From Burkholderia sp. SRS-46 (GTDB lineage: Bacteria; Pseudomonadota; Gammaproteobacteria; Burkholderiales; Burkholderiaceae): 64,000 nt of DNA. A model generated the notes under the pieces. It was not told the origin of the DNA and ran no database searches. It saw only the letters and a list, made by a program, of their open reading frames with translations. The stretch covers positions 124,001-188,000 of the forward strand of contig NZ_PTXL01000001.1 of NCBI RefSeq assembly GCF_004343775.1, read 5' to 3'. Positions 9,219 to 18,230 of this stretch are shown piece after piece; positions within the stretch are counted from its first letter, which is position 1; each line of letters opens with the position of its first letter. The translations under genes and the position numbers were made by a program.

Positions 9219-10055
9219 TCACTCCCCGGGCGTGCGGCACGCCTCGCACTGCACCTGCGTGACGGTGCGCGCGGCCGGGTCCGCCGTCAGGCGCACGGCC
9301 GACAACTGATTCCCCCACACGCAGCCCGAATCGAGCGCGACGACGTTGTCGCGCAGCATCAGGCCGAGCGCGGCCCAGTGCCCGAACACGACCGTCACGT
9401 CTTCGGTGCGGCGCCCGGGCACGTCGAACCACGGCAGGTAGCCGGGCGGCGCGTTGTCGGGGCCGCCGTTCGCGCGGAACTCCATTGCGCCGTCCGGTGT
9501 GCAGAAGCGGATGCGCGTGAACGCGTTGAACGCGACGCGCATCCGGTCGCGCTTCTTCAGGTTCGGGTGCCACTGGTTCGGATCGTTGCCGTACAGGTGC
9601 TGCAGCGTGTCGCGCCAGTCGGGCGCGCGCAGCGCGCGCTGCAGCTCGTCGGCGAGTTCCAGCGCGAGCGTGGTGTCCCATTGCGGCAGCACGCCCGCGT
9701 GGACCAGCAGCATCCCCTGCTCGAAGTGCGCGAACGGGCGATGGCGAACCCATTCGAGCAGCGCCTCGGCGTCCGGCGCGTCGACGATCTCGCCGATCGT
9801 GTCGCCCGGGCGCTCGGTGCGGATGCCGGCCGCGACCGCCAGCAGGTGGAGGTCGTGGTTGCCGAGCACGACGGTGGCGCGGGGGCCGAACTCGACCAGC
9901 GCGCGCAATGCGGCGAGGGAGGCCGGGCCGCGATTGACGACGTCGCCGGCGACCCACAGCGGGGTGTCGGACGGGATCGCGAGTTGCTCGGTCAGTGACT
10001 GGAACGCCGAGTGGCAGCCTTGGATGTCGCCGATGGCGATGGGGGGAGGGGTCAT
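9219..10055 (-). CDS. apaH: Symmetrical bis(5'-nucleosyl)-tetraphosphatase ApaH
   Basis: 278 aa. Hydrolyses Ap4A to two ADP; calcineurin-like metallophosphoesterase. The metal-binding motifs are present in order: GDIQGCHSAF near residue 8, GDVVNRGP near 35 and LGNHDLHLL near 65, with VHAGVLPQW further on. I chose the ATG giving MTPPPIAIGDIQG, since the upstream in-frame start adds a 26-residue basic tail not expected in ApaH. In Burkholderia this gene conventionally marks the left border of the O-antigen locus, which begins on the other strand at rmlB. Confidence 0.94.
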   Translation of the reverse strand: MTPPPIAIGDIQGCHSAFQSLTEQLAIPSDTPLWVAGDVVNRGPASLAALRALVEFGPRATVVLGNHDLHLLAVAAGIRTERPGDTIGEIVDAPDAEALLEWVRHRPFAHFEQGMLLVHAGVLPQWDTTLALELADELQRALRAPDWRDTLQHLYGNDPNQWHPNLKKRDRMRVAFNAFTRIRFCTPDGAMEFRANGGPDNAPPGYLPWFDVPGRRTEDVTVVFGHWAALGLMLRDNVVALDSGCVWGNQLSAVRLTADPAARTVTQVQCEACRTPGE

Positions 10056-10383
10056 GGGGTCGGTGGTTGCAATTCGAGGCGAGGCGACGGAACGGTGACG
10101 GTGGCGGTAGGCCGCGCGCCGTCCTTGTTTCACTTCAAGGCATTGATTTCACGACAATTGCATCCTGTGATCGGGGTCCGGAGCGCTATTTCAAGTTGTT
10201 AGCGCCGTGGCTGTCGCAGGGTGCAGTTTCTTATAATTGTCGCTTTCCTCACAAAAATTGGCATTTCGCGGCTTTGAGGTCATAGTGACCGGTTAAAATT
10301 CTGGCCTGCTATCGCCGGGGCGTCGAGACGCCCGCGCGGCAAGCGTCCGGCCGGGCTGACGGCATATTTCTAAAGGGAGCCAC
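10056..10383 (+). promoter_or_regulatory. apaH-rmlB divergent intergenic region with candidate rml promoter
   Basis: This 328-base gap separates divergent apaH and rmlB. A perfect TATAAT is at 10232-10237 in a locally AT-rich stretch. The -35 is weak (about TGGCTG at 10208-10213, 18-base spacer). No coding sequence is apparent. A good Shine-Dalgarno (AAAGGGAG) stands just before the rmlB ATG. The predicted leader would be about 140 bases. The -10 match is seen; promoter function is inferred. Confidence 0.45.
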
Positions 10384-11445
10384 ATGATCCTGGTTACGGG
10401 CGGTGCGGGTTTTATTGGTGCCAATTTCGTTCTCGACTGGCTGCGCCACGTCAACGAACCCGTGCTCAATGTCGACAAGCTGACCTATGCGGGCAACCTG
10501 CGCACGCTGCAGTCGCTGCAGGGTAATCCGAACCACGTGTTCGCGCGTGTCGACATCTGCGATCGTGCCGCGCTCGATGCGCTGTTTGCCGAGCACCAGC
10601 CGCGCGCGGTCGTGCATTTTGCCGCGGAAAGCCACGTCGATCGTTCGATCCACGGCCCTGCCGATTTCGTGCAGACCAACGTCGTCGGCACCTTCACGCT
10701 GCTCGAAGCGGTGCGCGCGCACTGGAGCGCGCTCGACGCGGCCGGCCAGGCCGCGTTCCGGTTCCTGCACGTGTCGACTGACGAGGTGTTCGGCTCCCTG
10801 TCGCCGACCGATCCGCAATTCTCCGAGACCACGCCGTACGCGCCGAACAGCCCGTATTCCGCGACGAAGGCCGGCTCCGACCATCTCGTGCGCGCGTATC
10901 ACCACACGTACGGGCTGCCGGTGCTGACGACCAACTGCTCGAACAACTACGGCCCGTACCAGTTTCCGGAAAAGCTGATCCCGCTGGTGATCGCGAACGC
11001 GCTCGCCGGCAAGCCCCTGCCGATCTACGGCGACGGCCAGAACGTGCGCGACTGGCTCTATGTCGGCGACCACTGCGGCGCGATTCGCGAAGTGCTCGCG
11101 CGCGGCACGCCGGGGGAAACGTACAACGTGGGCGGGTGGAACGAGAAGACGAACCTCGAGGTCGTGCACACGCTGTGCGACCTGCTCGACGCCGCGCGGC
11201 CGAAGGCAGCGGGTTCGTATCGCGACCAGATCACGTATGTGACGGATCGGCCGGGGCATGACCGCCGCTACGCGATCGATGCGCGCAAGCTCGAACGCGA
11301 ACTCGGCTGGAAGCCGGCCGAGACGTTCGAGACGGGGCTGGCGAAGACGGTCGACTGGTACCTCGACAACCAGGCGTGGGTGGACGAGGTCGCGTCGGGC
11401 GAATATCGCAAGTGGGTCGAGACCAACTACGCGCAGCGCGCGTGA
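10384..11445 (+). CDS. rfbB: dTDP-glucose 4,6-dehydratase RmlB
   Basis: 353-aa SDR-type (extended) enzyme converting dTDP-glucose to dTDP-4-keto-6-deoxyglucose, second step of dTDP-L-rhamnose synthesis. The NAD-binding [10 protein letters not shown] is at residues 6-15. The catalytic DE pair occurs in STDEVFGSL, and the Y-x3-K motif in [12 protein letters not shown] strong ribosome binding site precedes the ATG. First gene of the rmlBACD operon, with the next gene 11 bases downstream. Confidence 0.97.
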   Translation: MILVTGGAGFIGANFVLDWLRHVNEPVLNVDKLTYAGNLRTLQSLQGNPNHVFARVDICDRAALDALFAEHQPRAVVHFAAESHVDRSIHGPADFVQTNVVGTFTLLEAVRAHWSALDAAGQAAFRFLHVSTDEVFGSLSPTDPQFSETTPYAPNSPYSATKAGSDHLVRAYHHTYGLPVLTTNCSNNYGPYQFPEKLIPLVIANALAGKPLPIYGDGQNVRDWLYVGDHCGAIREVLARGTPGETYNVGGWNEKTNLEVVHTLCDLLDAARPKAAGSYRDQITYVTDRPGHDRRYAIDARKLERELGWKPAETFETGLAKTVDWYLDNQAWVDEVASGEYRKWVETNYAQRA

Positions 11446-11456
11446 GGACATCGTCG

Positions 11457-12350
11457 ATGACACGCAAAGGCATCATTCTCGCCGGCGGATCCGGCACGCG
11501 GCTGTATCCGATCACGCACGTCGTATCGAAGCAGCTCCTGCCGGTGTACGACAAGCCGATGATCTACTATCCGCTGTCGACGCTGATGGTGGCGGGCATC
11601 CGCGACGTGCTGATCATCTCGACGCCGCAGGACACGCCGCGTTTCGAGGCGATGCTCGGCGACGGCAGCCAGTGGGGGATGAACATCCGGTACGCGGTGC
11701 AGCCGTCGCCGGACGGCCTGGCGCAGGCGTTCATCATCGGCCGCGAATTCGTCGGCAACGACCCGTCGGCGCTGATTCTCGGCGACAACATCTTCTATGG
11801 CCACGATCTCGCGAAGCAGCTGATGCGCGCGAACGCGCGGGAGCAGGGCGCGACGGTGTTCGCGTATCACGTGCAGGATCCGGAGCGCTATGGCGTGGTC
11901 GAGTTCGACCAGGCGTTTCGCGCGCTGTCGATCGAGGAGAAGCCGGACACGCCGCGTTCGAACTACGCGGTGACCGGGCTGTACTTCTACGACAACCAGG
12001 TGTGCGACATCGCGGCCGGGATTCGGCCGTCCGCGCGCGGCGAGCTCGAGATCACCGATGTGAACCGGCACTATCTCGCGCGCGGCGCGCTGGATGTCGA
12101 GATCATGGGGCGCGGGTTCGCGTGGCTCGATACGGGCACGCATGATTCCCTCGTCGATGCGTCGATGTTCATCGCGACGCTGCAGAAACGCCAGGGCCTC
12201 GTCGTGTCCTGTCCGGAAGAGATCGCCTACCGGCGCGGCTGGATCGACGCGGAGCAGGTCCGCAAGCTCGCGGCGCCGCTGAACAAGAATGCCTACGGCC
12301 AGTATCTGATCAATATTCTCAAGGACTCCGTGGCATGGGAATTGAAGTAA
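11457..12350 (+). CDS. rfbA: Glucose-1-phosphate thymidylyltransferase RmlA
   Basis: 297 aa. Forms dTDP-glucose from Glc-1-P and dTTP. The nucleotide-binding signature [16 protein letters not shown] is at residues 5-20, followed by [18 protein letters not shown], both diagnostic of RmlA. The metal-binding LGDNIFYG is near residue 108. The selected ATG (MTRKGIIL) leaves 11 bases after rmlB. Its 3' end overlaps rmlC by 16 bases. Confidence 0.97.
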   Translation: MTRKGIILAGGSGTRLYPITHVVSKQLLPVYDKPMIYYPLSTLMVAGIRDVLIISTPQDTPRFEAMLGDGSQWGMNIRYAVQPSPDGLAQAFIIGREFVGNDPSALILGDNIFYGHDLAKQLMRANAREQGATVFAYHVQDPERYGVVEFDQAFRALSIEEKPDTPRSNYAVTGLYFYDNQVCDIAAGIRPSARGELEITDVNRHYLARGALDVEIMGRGFAWLDTGTHDSLVDASMFIATLQKRQGLVVSCPEEIAYRRGWIDAEQVRKLAAPLNKNAYGQYLINILKDSVAWELK

Positions 12351-12886
12351 CCGCCACCTCGCTGCCGGACGTGAAGCTCATCGCGCCGAAGGTCTTCGGC
12401 GATGCGCGAGGTTATTTCTTCGAGAGCTTCAATGCGCGCGACTTCGCCGGCCAGGTGCAGGCCGGCGTCGAGTTCGTGCAGGACAATCAATCGCGTTCGG
12501 CGCGCGGCGTTCTGCGCGGGCTGCATTATCAGCTCCATCACCCGCAAGGCAAGCTCGTGCGGGTGCTGGAAGGCGAGATCTTCGACGTTGCCGTCGACCT
12601 GCGCAGGCGCTCGCCGACGTTCGGGCAGTGGACCGGCGTGCGCCTGTCCGCCGAGAACAAGCATCAGTTGTGGGTGCCCGCCGGCTTCGCCCATGGTTTC
12701 GTCGTGCTCTCGGAGAGCGCCCAGGTGTTCTACAAGACCACCGATTTCTGGCACCCGGAGCACGAGCGCAGCCTCGTGTGGAACGACCCGGACATCGGCA
12801 TCGAATGGCCGATCGATTTCGAGCCGGTGTTGGCGGCCAAGGATGCGGCCGGCCAGCGCCTGGCGGATGCGGAGTGCTACGAGTGA
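12335..12886 (+). CDS. rfbC: dTDP-4-dehydrorhamnose 3,5-epimerase RmlC
   Basis: 183-aa cupin-fold epimerase, third step of dTDP-rhamnose synthesis. Visible signatures are [38 protein letters not shown] with the catalytic His, and [11 protein letters not shown]. It overlaps both neighbours: 16 bases with rmlA and four bases with rmlD (GTGA). Confidence 0.97.
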   Translation: MGIEVTATSLPDVKLIAPKVFGDARGYFFESFNARDFAGQVQAGVEFVQDNQSRSARGVLRGLHYQLHHPQGKLVRVLEGEIFDVAVDLRRRSPTFGQWTGVRLSAENKHQLWVPAGFAHGFVVLSESAQVFYKTTDFWHPEHERSLVWNDPDIGIEWPIDFEPVLAAKDAAGQRLADAECYE

Positions 12887-13794
12887 GCGCCGCGACCGCA
12901 CACGGGCAGCGCGTGATCCTGCTGACGGGCGCGAGCGGGCAGGTCGGCTTCGAGCTCGCCCGCAGCCTGCAGGGCCTCGGCCGCGTGATCCCGGTCGATC
13001 GCCATCGATTGAACCTGGCCGATCTCGACCAGGTGCGTCGCGTCGTGCGCGAGGTGAAGCCGGACCTGATCGTCAATCCCGCCGCCCATACGGCGGTCGA
13101 CGCCGCGGAAACCGACGTCGACGCGGCGATGCGCATCAACGCCGAGGCACCGAGGGTGTTCGCCGAGGAGGCCGCTCGGATCGGCGCGAAGCTCGTGCAT
13201 TACTCGACCGATTACGTGTTCGACGGCACCAAGTCCGGCAAGTACGTTGAAGACGATCGCGTGAATCCGCTGAACGTCTACGGCCGGAGCAAGCTGGCGG
13301 GTGAACAGGCGATCGCCGCCGCCGGCTGCGCTCACCTGGTGTTCCGCACGAGCTGGGTCTACGGATTGCGCGGCAAGAACTTCCTGCTGACGATGCTGAG
13401 GCTGGCGGCGGAGCGCGACGAATTGCGCGTGGTGGCCGATCAGCTGGGGGCGCCGACGTGGTCGGCGACCATCGCGGCGCTGAGCGCGCATGTGCTCGCG
13501 CAGGCGGTCGCCGGCGGCGGGCGCGACTGGGACGCATGGTGGGAGCGGCATCAGGGCCTCTACCATCTGACGGCTGACGGCGAGACTTCGTGGCATGGGT
13601 TTGCCGAGGCCATCGTCGAGATGGCGGGGCTCGCGAAGCGGCCGCGCGTCGAACCGATCGCGGGAGCGTCCTATCCGACGCCCGCGGCCCGGCCCGGGAA
13701 TTCGCGCCTGTCGAACGACAAGTTCGCGGATGTGTTCGGCATCCGCGCGCCGCATTGGCGGGATGCGCTGGGCCAATGTCTTGCGGAGCGCTGA
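12883..13794 (+). CDS. rfbD: dTDP-4-dehydrorhamnose reductase RmlD
   Basis: 303 aa. NAD(P)H-dependent last step to dTDP-L-rhamnose. The Rossmann motif TGASGQVGFELAR is near residues 15-27. The catalytic region reads YSTDYVFDG, and the Y-x3-K is VYGRSK. The GTG start overlapping the rmlC stop (GTGA) gives a length matching the roughly 300-aa family; no suitable ATG lies nearby. Last gene of the rml operon. No T-tract terminator was found between it and the wzm promoter. Confidence 0.96.
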   Translation: MSAATAHGQRVILLTGASGQVGFELARSLQGLGRVIPVDRHRLNLADLDQVRRVVREVKPDLIVNPAAHTAVDAAETDVDAAMRINAEAPRVFAEEAARIGAKLVHYSTDYVFDGTKSGKYVEDDRVNPLNVYGRSKLAGEQAIAAAGCAHLVFRTSWVYGLRGKNFLLTMLRLAAERDELRVVADQLGAPTWSATIAALSAHVLAQAVAGGGRDWDAWWERHQGLYHLTADGETSWHGFAEAIVEMAGLAKRPRVEPIAGASYPTPAARPGNSRLSNDKFADVFGIRAPHWRDALGQCLAER

Positions 13795-13857
13795 ATCGTG
13801 CGGGGCCGGCGGCGGGATGTCGAAAAGTTCGACGGCGCGTCGCAGGCGTCCGTTGCG

Positions 13858-13887
13858 TTGACAAACTGACACGTCGTACGTGATACT
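13858..13887 (+). promoter_or_regulatory. Sigma-70-type promoter upstream of wzm-wzt
   Basis: A perfect TTGACA at 13858-13863 is followed after 18 bases by GATACT at 13882-13887 (four of six matches). Transcription would begin near 13894, giving an unusually long leader of about 235 bases before the wzm GTG. The region 13795-14129 has no convincing gene. The match is seen; activity is inferred. Confidence 0.55.
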
Positions 13888-13959
13888 TTTGAGATTAAGC
13901 TCAGGTTTCTTGCGGTTTTCCGCGAGCTCGCTCAACGTTCTACGTTTGGCGCGCGTCGG

Positions 13960-13972
13960 TCAGGGTAGCGTC
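13960..13972 (+). promoter_or_regulatory. ops/JUMPstart-like element in the wzm leader
   Basis: GGTAGCGT at 13964-13971 matches the eight-base core of the ops element (GGCGGTAGCGTG) used by RfaH-type antiterminators in the leaders of LPS and capsule operons. The three flanking bases to the left differ. It lies about 70 bases downstream of the predicted transcription start, where such elements act. Tentative. Confidence 0.35.
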
Positions 13973-14129
13973 CACCCGGCCCGGCCGTTGTTCCCAAGAT
14001 CGTGCGCGGCTGGCCTTCCGGGGCTTCGGCCGGTGCGATTTCAGTGCGGGCGCTTGACGGCGCTTCTGCTCGTTGTCTTCGTCCATTCCATCAAACCAGT
14101 CGCCAGACTGATCTTTTGAACCACTGAGT

Positions 14130-14918
14130 GTGAAGTATTTAAACGCCGTAAATGACATCCGGGATGGATTGCGCAGCCGTGATCTCTGGCTGGCGCTGGG
14201 TATGCAGGACATTCGTCAGCGCTATCGCCGCTCGCTGCTCGGCCCGTTCTGGCTGACGATCAGCATGGCGGTGATGATCGGCGCGATGGGCCCGCTCTAT
14301 GGCGCGCTGTTCAAGTACGATCCCGCCAGCTTCATCCCGCACCTCGCGCTCGGCCTGATCCTCTGGGGCTTCATGGCCGGCCAGATCGCCGACTTCGGCG
14401 AGGCGTTCTCGAACTCGACGAACTACCTGCGGCAGATGAAGCTGCCGCTGTCGATGTTCGTGTTCCGCGTGATGTGGCGCCACACGATCATCCTGGCGCA
14501 CAACATTCTCGTCTTCGTGATCGTCTGGGCCGTCCTGCCGGTCCACCTGAATGCCAACCTGCTGATCTTGCCGCTGTCGATCCTGATCGTACTCGTCAAC
14601 CTGTTCTGGATGGGTTGCGTGACGAGCATTTTCTGCACGCGCTATCGCGACATGCACCCGGTGATCAGCAATCTGGTGCAGGTGCTGTTCTTCGTGACGC
14701 CGATCATCTGGAAGGTCGACCAGTTGTCGCCGGAGCGCCAGCACCTGATTCACTTCAACCCGTTCTTCTACCTGCTCGAACTCATGCGCCAGCCGCTGCT
14801 GGGCCTGATGCCCGCCCCGGCGATCTGGATCGGTGCGATCGGCATGGCCGTGGTGGGGCTGGCGCTGGCGCTGGCGATGCTCGGCAAGCTGCGCCATCGC
14901 GTGACGTACTGGCTTTGA
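14130..14918 (+). CDS. wzm: O-antigen ABC exporter permease Wzm
   Basis: 262-aa integral inner-membrane protein of the ABC-2 family, which with Wzt exports completed undecaprenyl-linked O-polysaccharide to the periplasm. The N-terminal amphipathic segment with QDIRQRYRRSLLGPFWLTI and about six hydrophobic segments are typical. The start is a GTG (MKYLNAVNDIRDGLRSRDLW); in-frame codons just upstream offer no better start. It is followed by wzt after 15 bases. A long leader with promoter and ops-like site precedes it. Confidence 0.93.
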   Translation: MKYLNAVNDIRDGLRSRDLWLALGMQDIRQRYRRSLLGPFWLTISMAVMIGAMGPLYGALFKYDPASFIPHLALGLILWGFMAGQIADFGEAFSNSTNYLRQMKLPLSMFVFRVMWRHTIILAHNILVFVIVWAVLPVHLNANLLILPLSILIVLVNLFWMGCVTSIFCTRYRDMHPVISNLVQVLFFVTPIIWKVDQLSPERQHLIHFNPFFYLLELMRQPLLGLMPAPAIWIGAIGMAVVGLALALAMLGKLRHRVTYWL

Positions 14919-14933
14919 CGGAGAGCATTCAAC

Positions 14934-15638
14934 ATGCATATTTCGCTTGAGAATGTCACCGTTCGTTTTCCGATTTACGACGCAAAGCATCGTTCGTTCA
15001 AACGCGCGGTGATGGCCGCGGCGACCGGCGGCCGGTTCGTCGGTTCTTCCGGTCATACGGTCGTGGAAGCCCTGCGCGACATCAACCTCGAGATCGCGCG
15101 CGGCGACCGCATCGCGCTGATCGGCGGCAACGGCGCCGGCAAGACGACGCTGCTGCGCGTGCTGGCGGGCGTCTACGAACCCGAGATCGGCAAGGTTCGC
15201 GTGCAGGGGCGGATTACGAGTCTGCTCGATTCGATGCTCGGCATGGACCTGGAGTCGACCGGCTACGAGAACATGTATCTGCGCGGGCTGTTTCTCGGCC
15301 TGAAGGCGAAGGAAATCGCGAAGCTCGCGGACGAAATCGCGGAATTCAGCGAACTCGGCGACTTCCTGAACGTGCCGGTGCGGACTTATTCGTCGGGCAT
15401 GACGCTGCGCCTCGCGTTTTCGATCTCCACCGTCATCAAGCCGGAAATCCTGCTGATGGACGAATGGATGAGCGTCGGCGACGAGCACTTCAAGCACAAG
15501 GCCGAGGAGCGTCTGGAGCAGTTCGTGAGCGACGCGGGCATCCTGGTGATCGCGACGCACGACCACGGGCTCGCAGAGCGTCTCGCGACCCGCCGCATCA
15601 CGATGGAGCACGGCACCATCGTGTCGGAAACGCGCTGA
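14934..15638 (+). CDS. wzt: O-antigen ABC exporter ATPase Wzt (short form)
   Basis: 234-aa ATP-binding subunit of the Wzm-Wzt exporter. Walker A is GGNGAGKTTLL (residues about 63-73), the ABC signature YSSGMTLRLAF (about 144-154) and Walker B ILLMDEWMSVGDEHF. The protein ends soon after the H-loop (IATHDHGLAER). It therefore lacks the C-terminal carbohydrate-binding domain of about 200 residues found in Wzt proteins that recognise a modified chain end. Short Wzt/KpsT-type ATPases export without that check. Confidence 0.93.
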   Translation: MHISLENVTVRFPIYDAKHRSFKRAVMAAATGGRFVGSSGHTVVEALRDINLEIARGDRIALIGGNGAGKTTLLRVLAGVYEPEIGKVRVQGRITSLLDSMLGMDLESTGYENMYLRGLFLGLKAKEIAKLADEIAEFSELGDFLNVPVRTYSSGMTLRLAFSISTVIKPEILLMDEWMSVGDEHFKHKAEERLEQFVSDAGILVIATHDHGLAERLATRRITMEHGTIVSETR

Positions 15639-16287
15639 CCCGCCGACGTGTGCGCCACACGCGCGCACGCCGGTTGCGGGAACTGTCGACTTGACGTCGG
15701 ACCGACGCCAGGTCGACAGTCGTAATTGGCCACCTGTTTGGGACTCCGAACGCAACGAGGCAACGAGCCTCGGTGGTCGATCATGCTGGAAAAGGGTGCC
15801 GATTCATGGCCGCTTCGACATCGGCAATCGCCTCGCGGCGGCGCTTCCGTCTGGCGCATCGAAACGCGCCGGCCGCACGGAATTCCGAGCTCGCCGCACG
15901 GCGAACGCCGCAGCGATTTGCCTGTCCATCACGACGCCCGTGGCGACGATCCTTGCCTTGCCCACGTCTGACGATTCTTGATGCTTCCGGCCCTCAGGCT
16001 TCGCATGCCTGACTTGACACGCGTGTCTCGACCTGCGACGATTTCCGCTTGTTTTTCAGGTCGCTCCGACGAAAATCGCCACCGTGCGCGGTTCACTTAC
16101 AGGTTGCCTACGCAAAGAGGCGGTTTGAATTCACGTGGCGTGAGGCAGCGACCTAGAGATAGATCATTCGTCATTCTGGGCGTCAGTTTTACCCCGACGT
16201 GTTGCAGGGCCGCCAGGCACTCGGTACGCGGATCCGATCGGCGCCGCGGCATATGAGCGAGTCGAAATTAAACGCACTGGATTTAAC
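15639..16287. other. Gene-free junction between conserved wzt and the variable sugar block
   Basis: About 650 bases without a supportable gene; short frames here lack ribosome binding sites and family features. Base composition is visibly more mixed than in the flanking genes. It contains a long near-perfect inverted repeat at 15682-15720 just after wzt and ends in an AT-rich stretch that probably carries the promoter for the next gene. No transposase remnant was recognised. It marks the left boundary of the variable cargo. Confidence 0.5.
15682..15720. repeat. 39-base near-perfect inverted repeat after wzt
   Basis: The arms ACTGTCGAC (15682-15690) and GTCGACAGT (15712-15720) pair fully. The interior continues with TG/CA and CGTCGG/CCGACG pairing and one mismatch, giving an almost continuous hairpin. 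No T tract follows, so it is not a classical terminator. It could be an mRNA 3'-end stabiliser or a recombination scar. Confidence 0.6.
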
Positions 16288-17184
16288 ATGACGGACCACT
16301 ATCTCAAACAGTATGCCGACGCCGGCCTGTACGTGATGCAGAATCGGCTTTCCCCGCCTGAGAACGGTCGTTTTCAATCATTTCCCCGCGCCAGCTGGGC
16401 CGCCGAGATCGAAGCCGCACCCCGCGCCGGTCTGCGTGGCATCGAATGGATCTTCGATCTGTACGGCGAAGGCGTCAATCCGCTGGAAACCGCGGCCGGC
16501 CGCAGCGAACTTCGCGATGCGCTGAAGGCGTCGAATGTCAGCGTCGTGTCGATCTGCGCCGACTATTTCATGGATTGCCCGCTGGTCCGCGTCGATACCG
16601 AGACCTACGAGAAGCGTCTCGCTACGCTCAAGTGGCTGATCTCCATCTGCCCGGAAATGGGCGTGACCCGCGTGGTCCTGCCGTTTGTCGACGCATCGAA
16701 GATGGTCGACAGCGCCGACAAGGAGCGGGTGCTTTCCGCATTGCACACGGTGTTGCCTGATGCCACCGCCGCAGCCGTGGAACTGCACCTCGAAGCCGAT
16801 TTCAATCCGCAGGATTTCCGCGCGTTCCTCGCCGAGATCGAATCCCCGCTGGTCAAGGTGAACTACGACGCCGGCAACAGCGCGTCGCTCGGCTTTGCGC
16901 CCGCTCGCGAGTTCGAGGCCTACGGCGAGCGCGTCGGCAGCTTCCATATCAAGGATCGCGTGAACGGCGGCAGTACCGTGCCGCTCGGCACTGGCGATGC
17001 CGATTTCGCGGCGCTGCGCGCGGCGCTCATCGACGTCGACTACCGTGGCGATTTCGTCCTGCAAGTGGCGCGCGGCGAGCCGGGCGACGAAGTGGCATGG
17101 CTGCGCAAGGTGTCGGACGCCGCCTGCGCATGGCTGCGCGGCGATACGCCGGGCGGGCGCTGCACGATGTCGGGCGCGCAATAA
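16288..17184 (+). CDS. Sugar phosphate isomerase/epimerase-like TIM-barrel protein
   Basis: 298 aa of the xylose isomerase-like/AP endonuclease 2 superfamily. The first strand with VMQNRLSPPENGRFQSFP is typical of the group found in LPS sugar clusters. Likely metal ligands fall in GIEWIF (residues about 51-56), LHLEAD (near 170), NYDAGNS (near 192) and SFHIKDR (near 216), the usual Glu/Asp/His pattern. The substrate is unknown. It sits 16 bases before a PtmA-like SDR and starts the plus-strand sugar block. Start choice: the ATG giving MTDHYLKQ supplies a first beta strand; an internal Met17 would cut it off. Confidence 0.7.
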   Translation: MTDHYLKQYADAGLYVMQNRLSPPENGRFQSFPRASWAAEIEAAPRAGLRGIEWIFDLYGEGVNPLETAAGRSELRDALKASNVSVVSICADYFMDCPLVRVDTETYEKRLATLKWLISICPEMGVTRVVLPFVDASKMVDSADKERVLSALHTVLPDATAAAVELHLEADFNPQDFRAFLAEIESPLVKVNYDAGNSASLGFAPAREFEAYGERVGSFHIKDRVNGGSTVPLGTGDADFAALRAALIDVDYRGDFVLQVARGEPGDEVAWLRKVSDAACAWLRGDTPGGRCTMSGAQ

Positions 17185-17200
17185 ACAGGAGCATGTATTG

Positions 17201-18037
17201 ATGAAGGGCAAATCCGTTACTGACCTGTTCAGCCTCGAAAATCGCGTCGCGATCATCACCGGCGGTGGTGGCATGCTGGGTTATCAGCACGCCGCCGCGA
17301 TTGCCGGCCTCGGCGGCATCCCCGTCCTGCTCGACATCAGTCGCGCCGGCCTCGACAAGAACAAGGCCTTGCTGCAAGGTGAGTTCGGTATCGATGCGCT
17401 GGTGATCGAGACCGACATCACGAGCCTCGACGCGATCGTCGAAGCGAAGCGACTCGTTCTCGATAAGCATCATCGCATCGATATCCTGATCAACAACGCG
17501 GCGAACAATCCGAAGGTGGAAGCCGGCGGCGTCAACTTCTCGCGTCTCGAGAATTTCCCGCGCGAGCAATGGCTGCAGGATATCGACGTCGGCCTCGGCG
17601 GCGCGTTCAATTGCGCGAAGGTGTTCGGCGCCCACATGGCCGGCACCGGCCAGGGCGGCGTGATCCTCAACATCGCGTCCGACCTGAGCGTCATCGCGCC
17701 GGATCAGCGCCTCTACCAGGTCGAAGGCCTCGCGCCGGATCAGCAGCCGGTGAAGCCCGTGACGTACTCGGTCGTCAAGCACGGCCTGGTCGGGCTGACC
17801 AAGTACCTCGCGACGTACTGGTGCGACCAGGGCGTTCGCTGCAACGCGTTGTCCCCGGGCGGCATCTACGCCGGCCAGAACGACGTGTTCGTGAGCCAGC
17901 TGGTCAAGCTGATCCCGATGGGGCGCATGGCGAACAACGACGAGTATTGCGGCGCAGTCGCTTTCCTCTGCTCGGATGCGTCCGCCTACATGAACGGCGT
18001 CAACCTCGTGGTCGACGGCGGCCGCAGCGTCTGGTGA
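17201..18037 (+). CDS. PtmA-like short-chain dehydrogenase/reductase
   Basis: 278-aa classical SDR. The cofactor motif TGGGGMLG is at residues about 19-26, then NNAANNP, the catalytic serine region LNIASDLS and the Y-x3-K as TYSVVKHG. The long insertion with APDQRLYQVEGLAPDQQPVKP before the active-site Tyr and the GGRSVW ending are features I associate with the PtmA group. PtmA acts early in the Campylobacter legionaminic acid route. Whether this enzyme does so here is inference. AGGA precedes the ATG. The gene follows the TIM-barrel isomerase closely. Confidence 0.75.
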   Translation: MKGKSVTDLFSLENRVAIITGGGGMLGYQHAAAIAGLGGIPVLLDISRAGLDKNKALLQGEFGIDALVIETDITSLDAIVEAKRLVLDKHHRIDILINNAANNPKVEAGGVNFSRLENFPREQWLQDIDVGLGGAFNCAKVFGAHMAGTGQGGVILNIASDLSVIAPDQRLYQVEGLAPDQQPVKPVTYSVVKHGLVGLTKYLATYWCDQGVRCNALSPGGIYAGQNDVFVSQLVKLIPMGRMANNDEYCGAVAFLCSDASAYMNGVNLVVDGGRSVW

Positions 18038-18230
18038 ACCCGACGCCGGCCAATCGGCACTGCCGCGCCGCGTCGGCGCGGGGTGCGGACGCCGTGTCCC
18101 ATTCCAAAACCGAGGCCGCCATGCGCAAGCTGGCGGCCTCGCGAACGACTGCCGTTGCTCACGTGTGGAGCACGCGTCGACAGCCCATCACTGGCCACCC
18201 TCGGCCAACCTCCCGAACATTTTTTCCGGT

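Noticed and set aside
10103..10110. GGCGGTAG, resembling the left part of an ops element, ahead of rmlB
   Set aside because: The right part (CGTG) does not match and it lies upstream of the likely -10 at 10232, so it would not be in the transcript from that promoter.
15691..15981. Small open frames between wzt and the isomerase gene
   Set aside because: No ribosome binding site, no recognisable domains, several overlapping frames of equal length; treated as non-coding.
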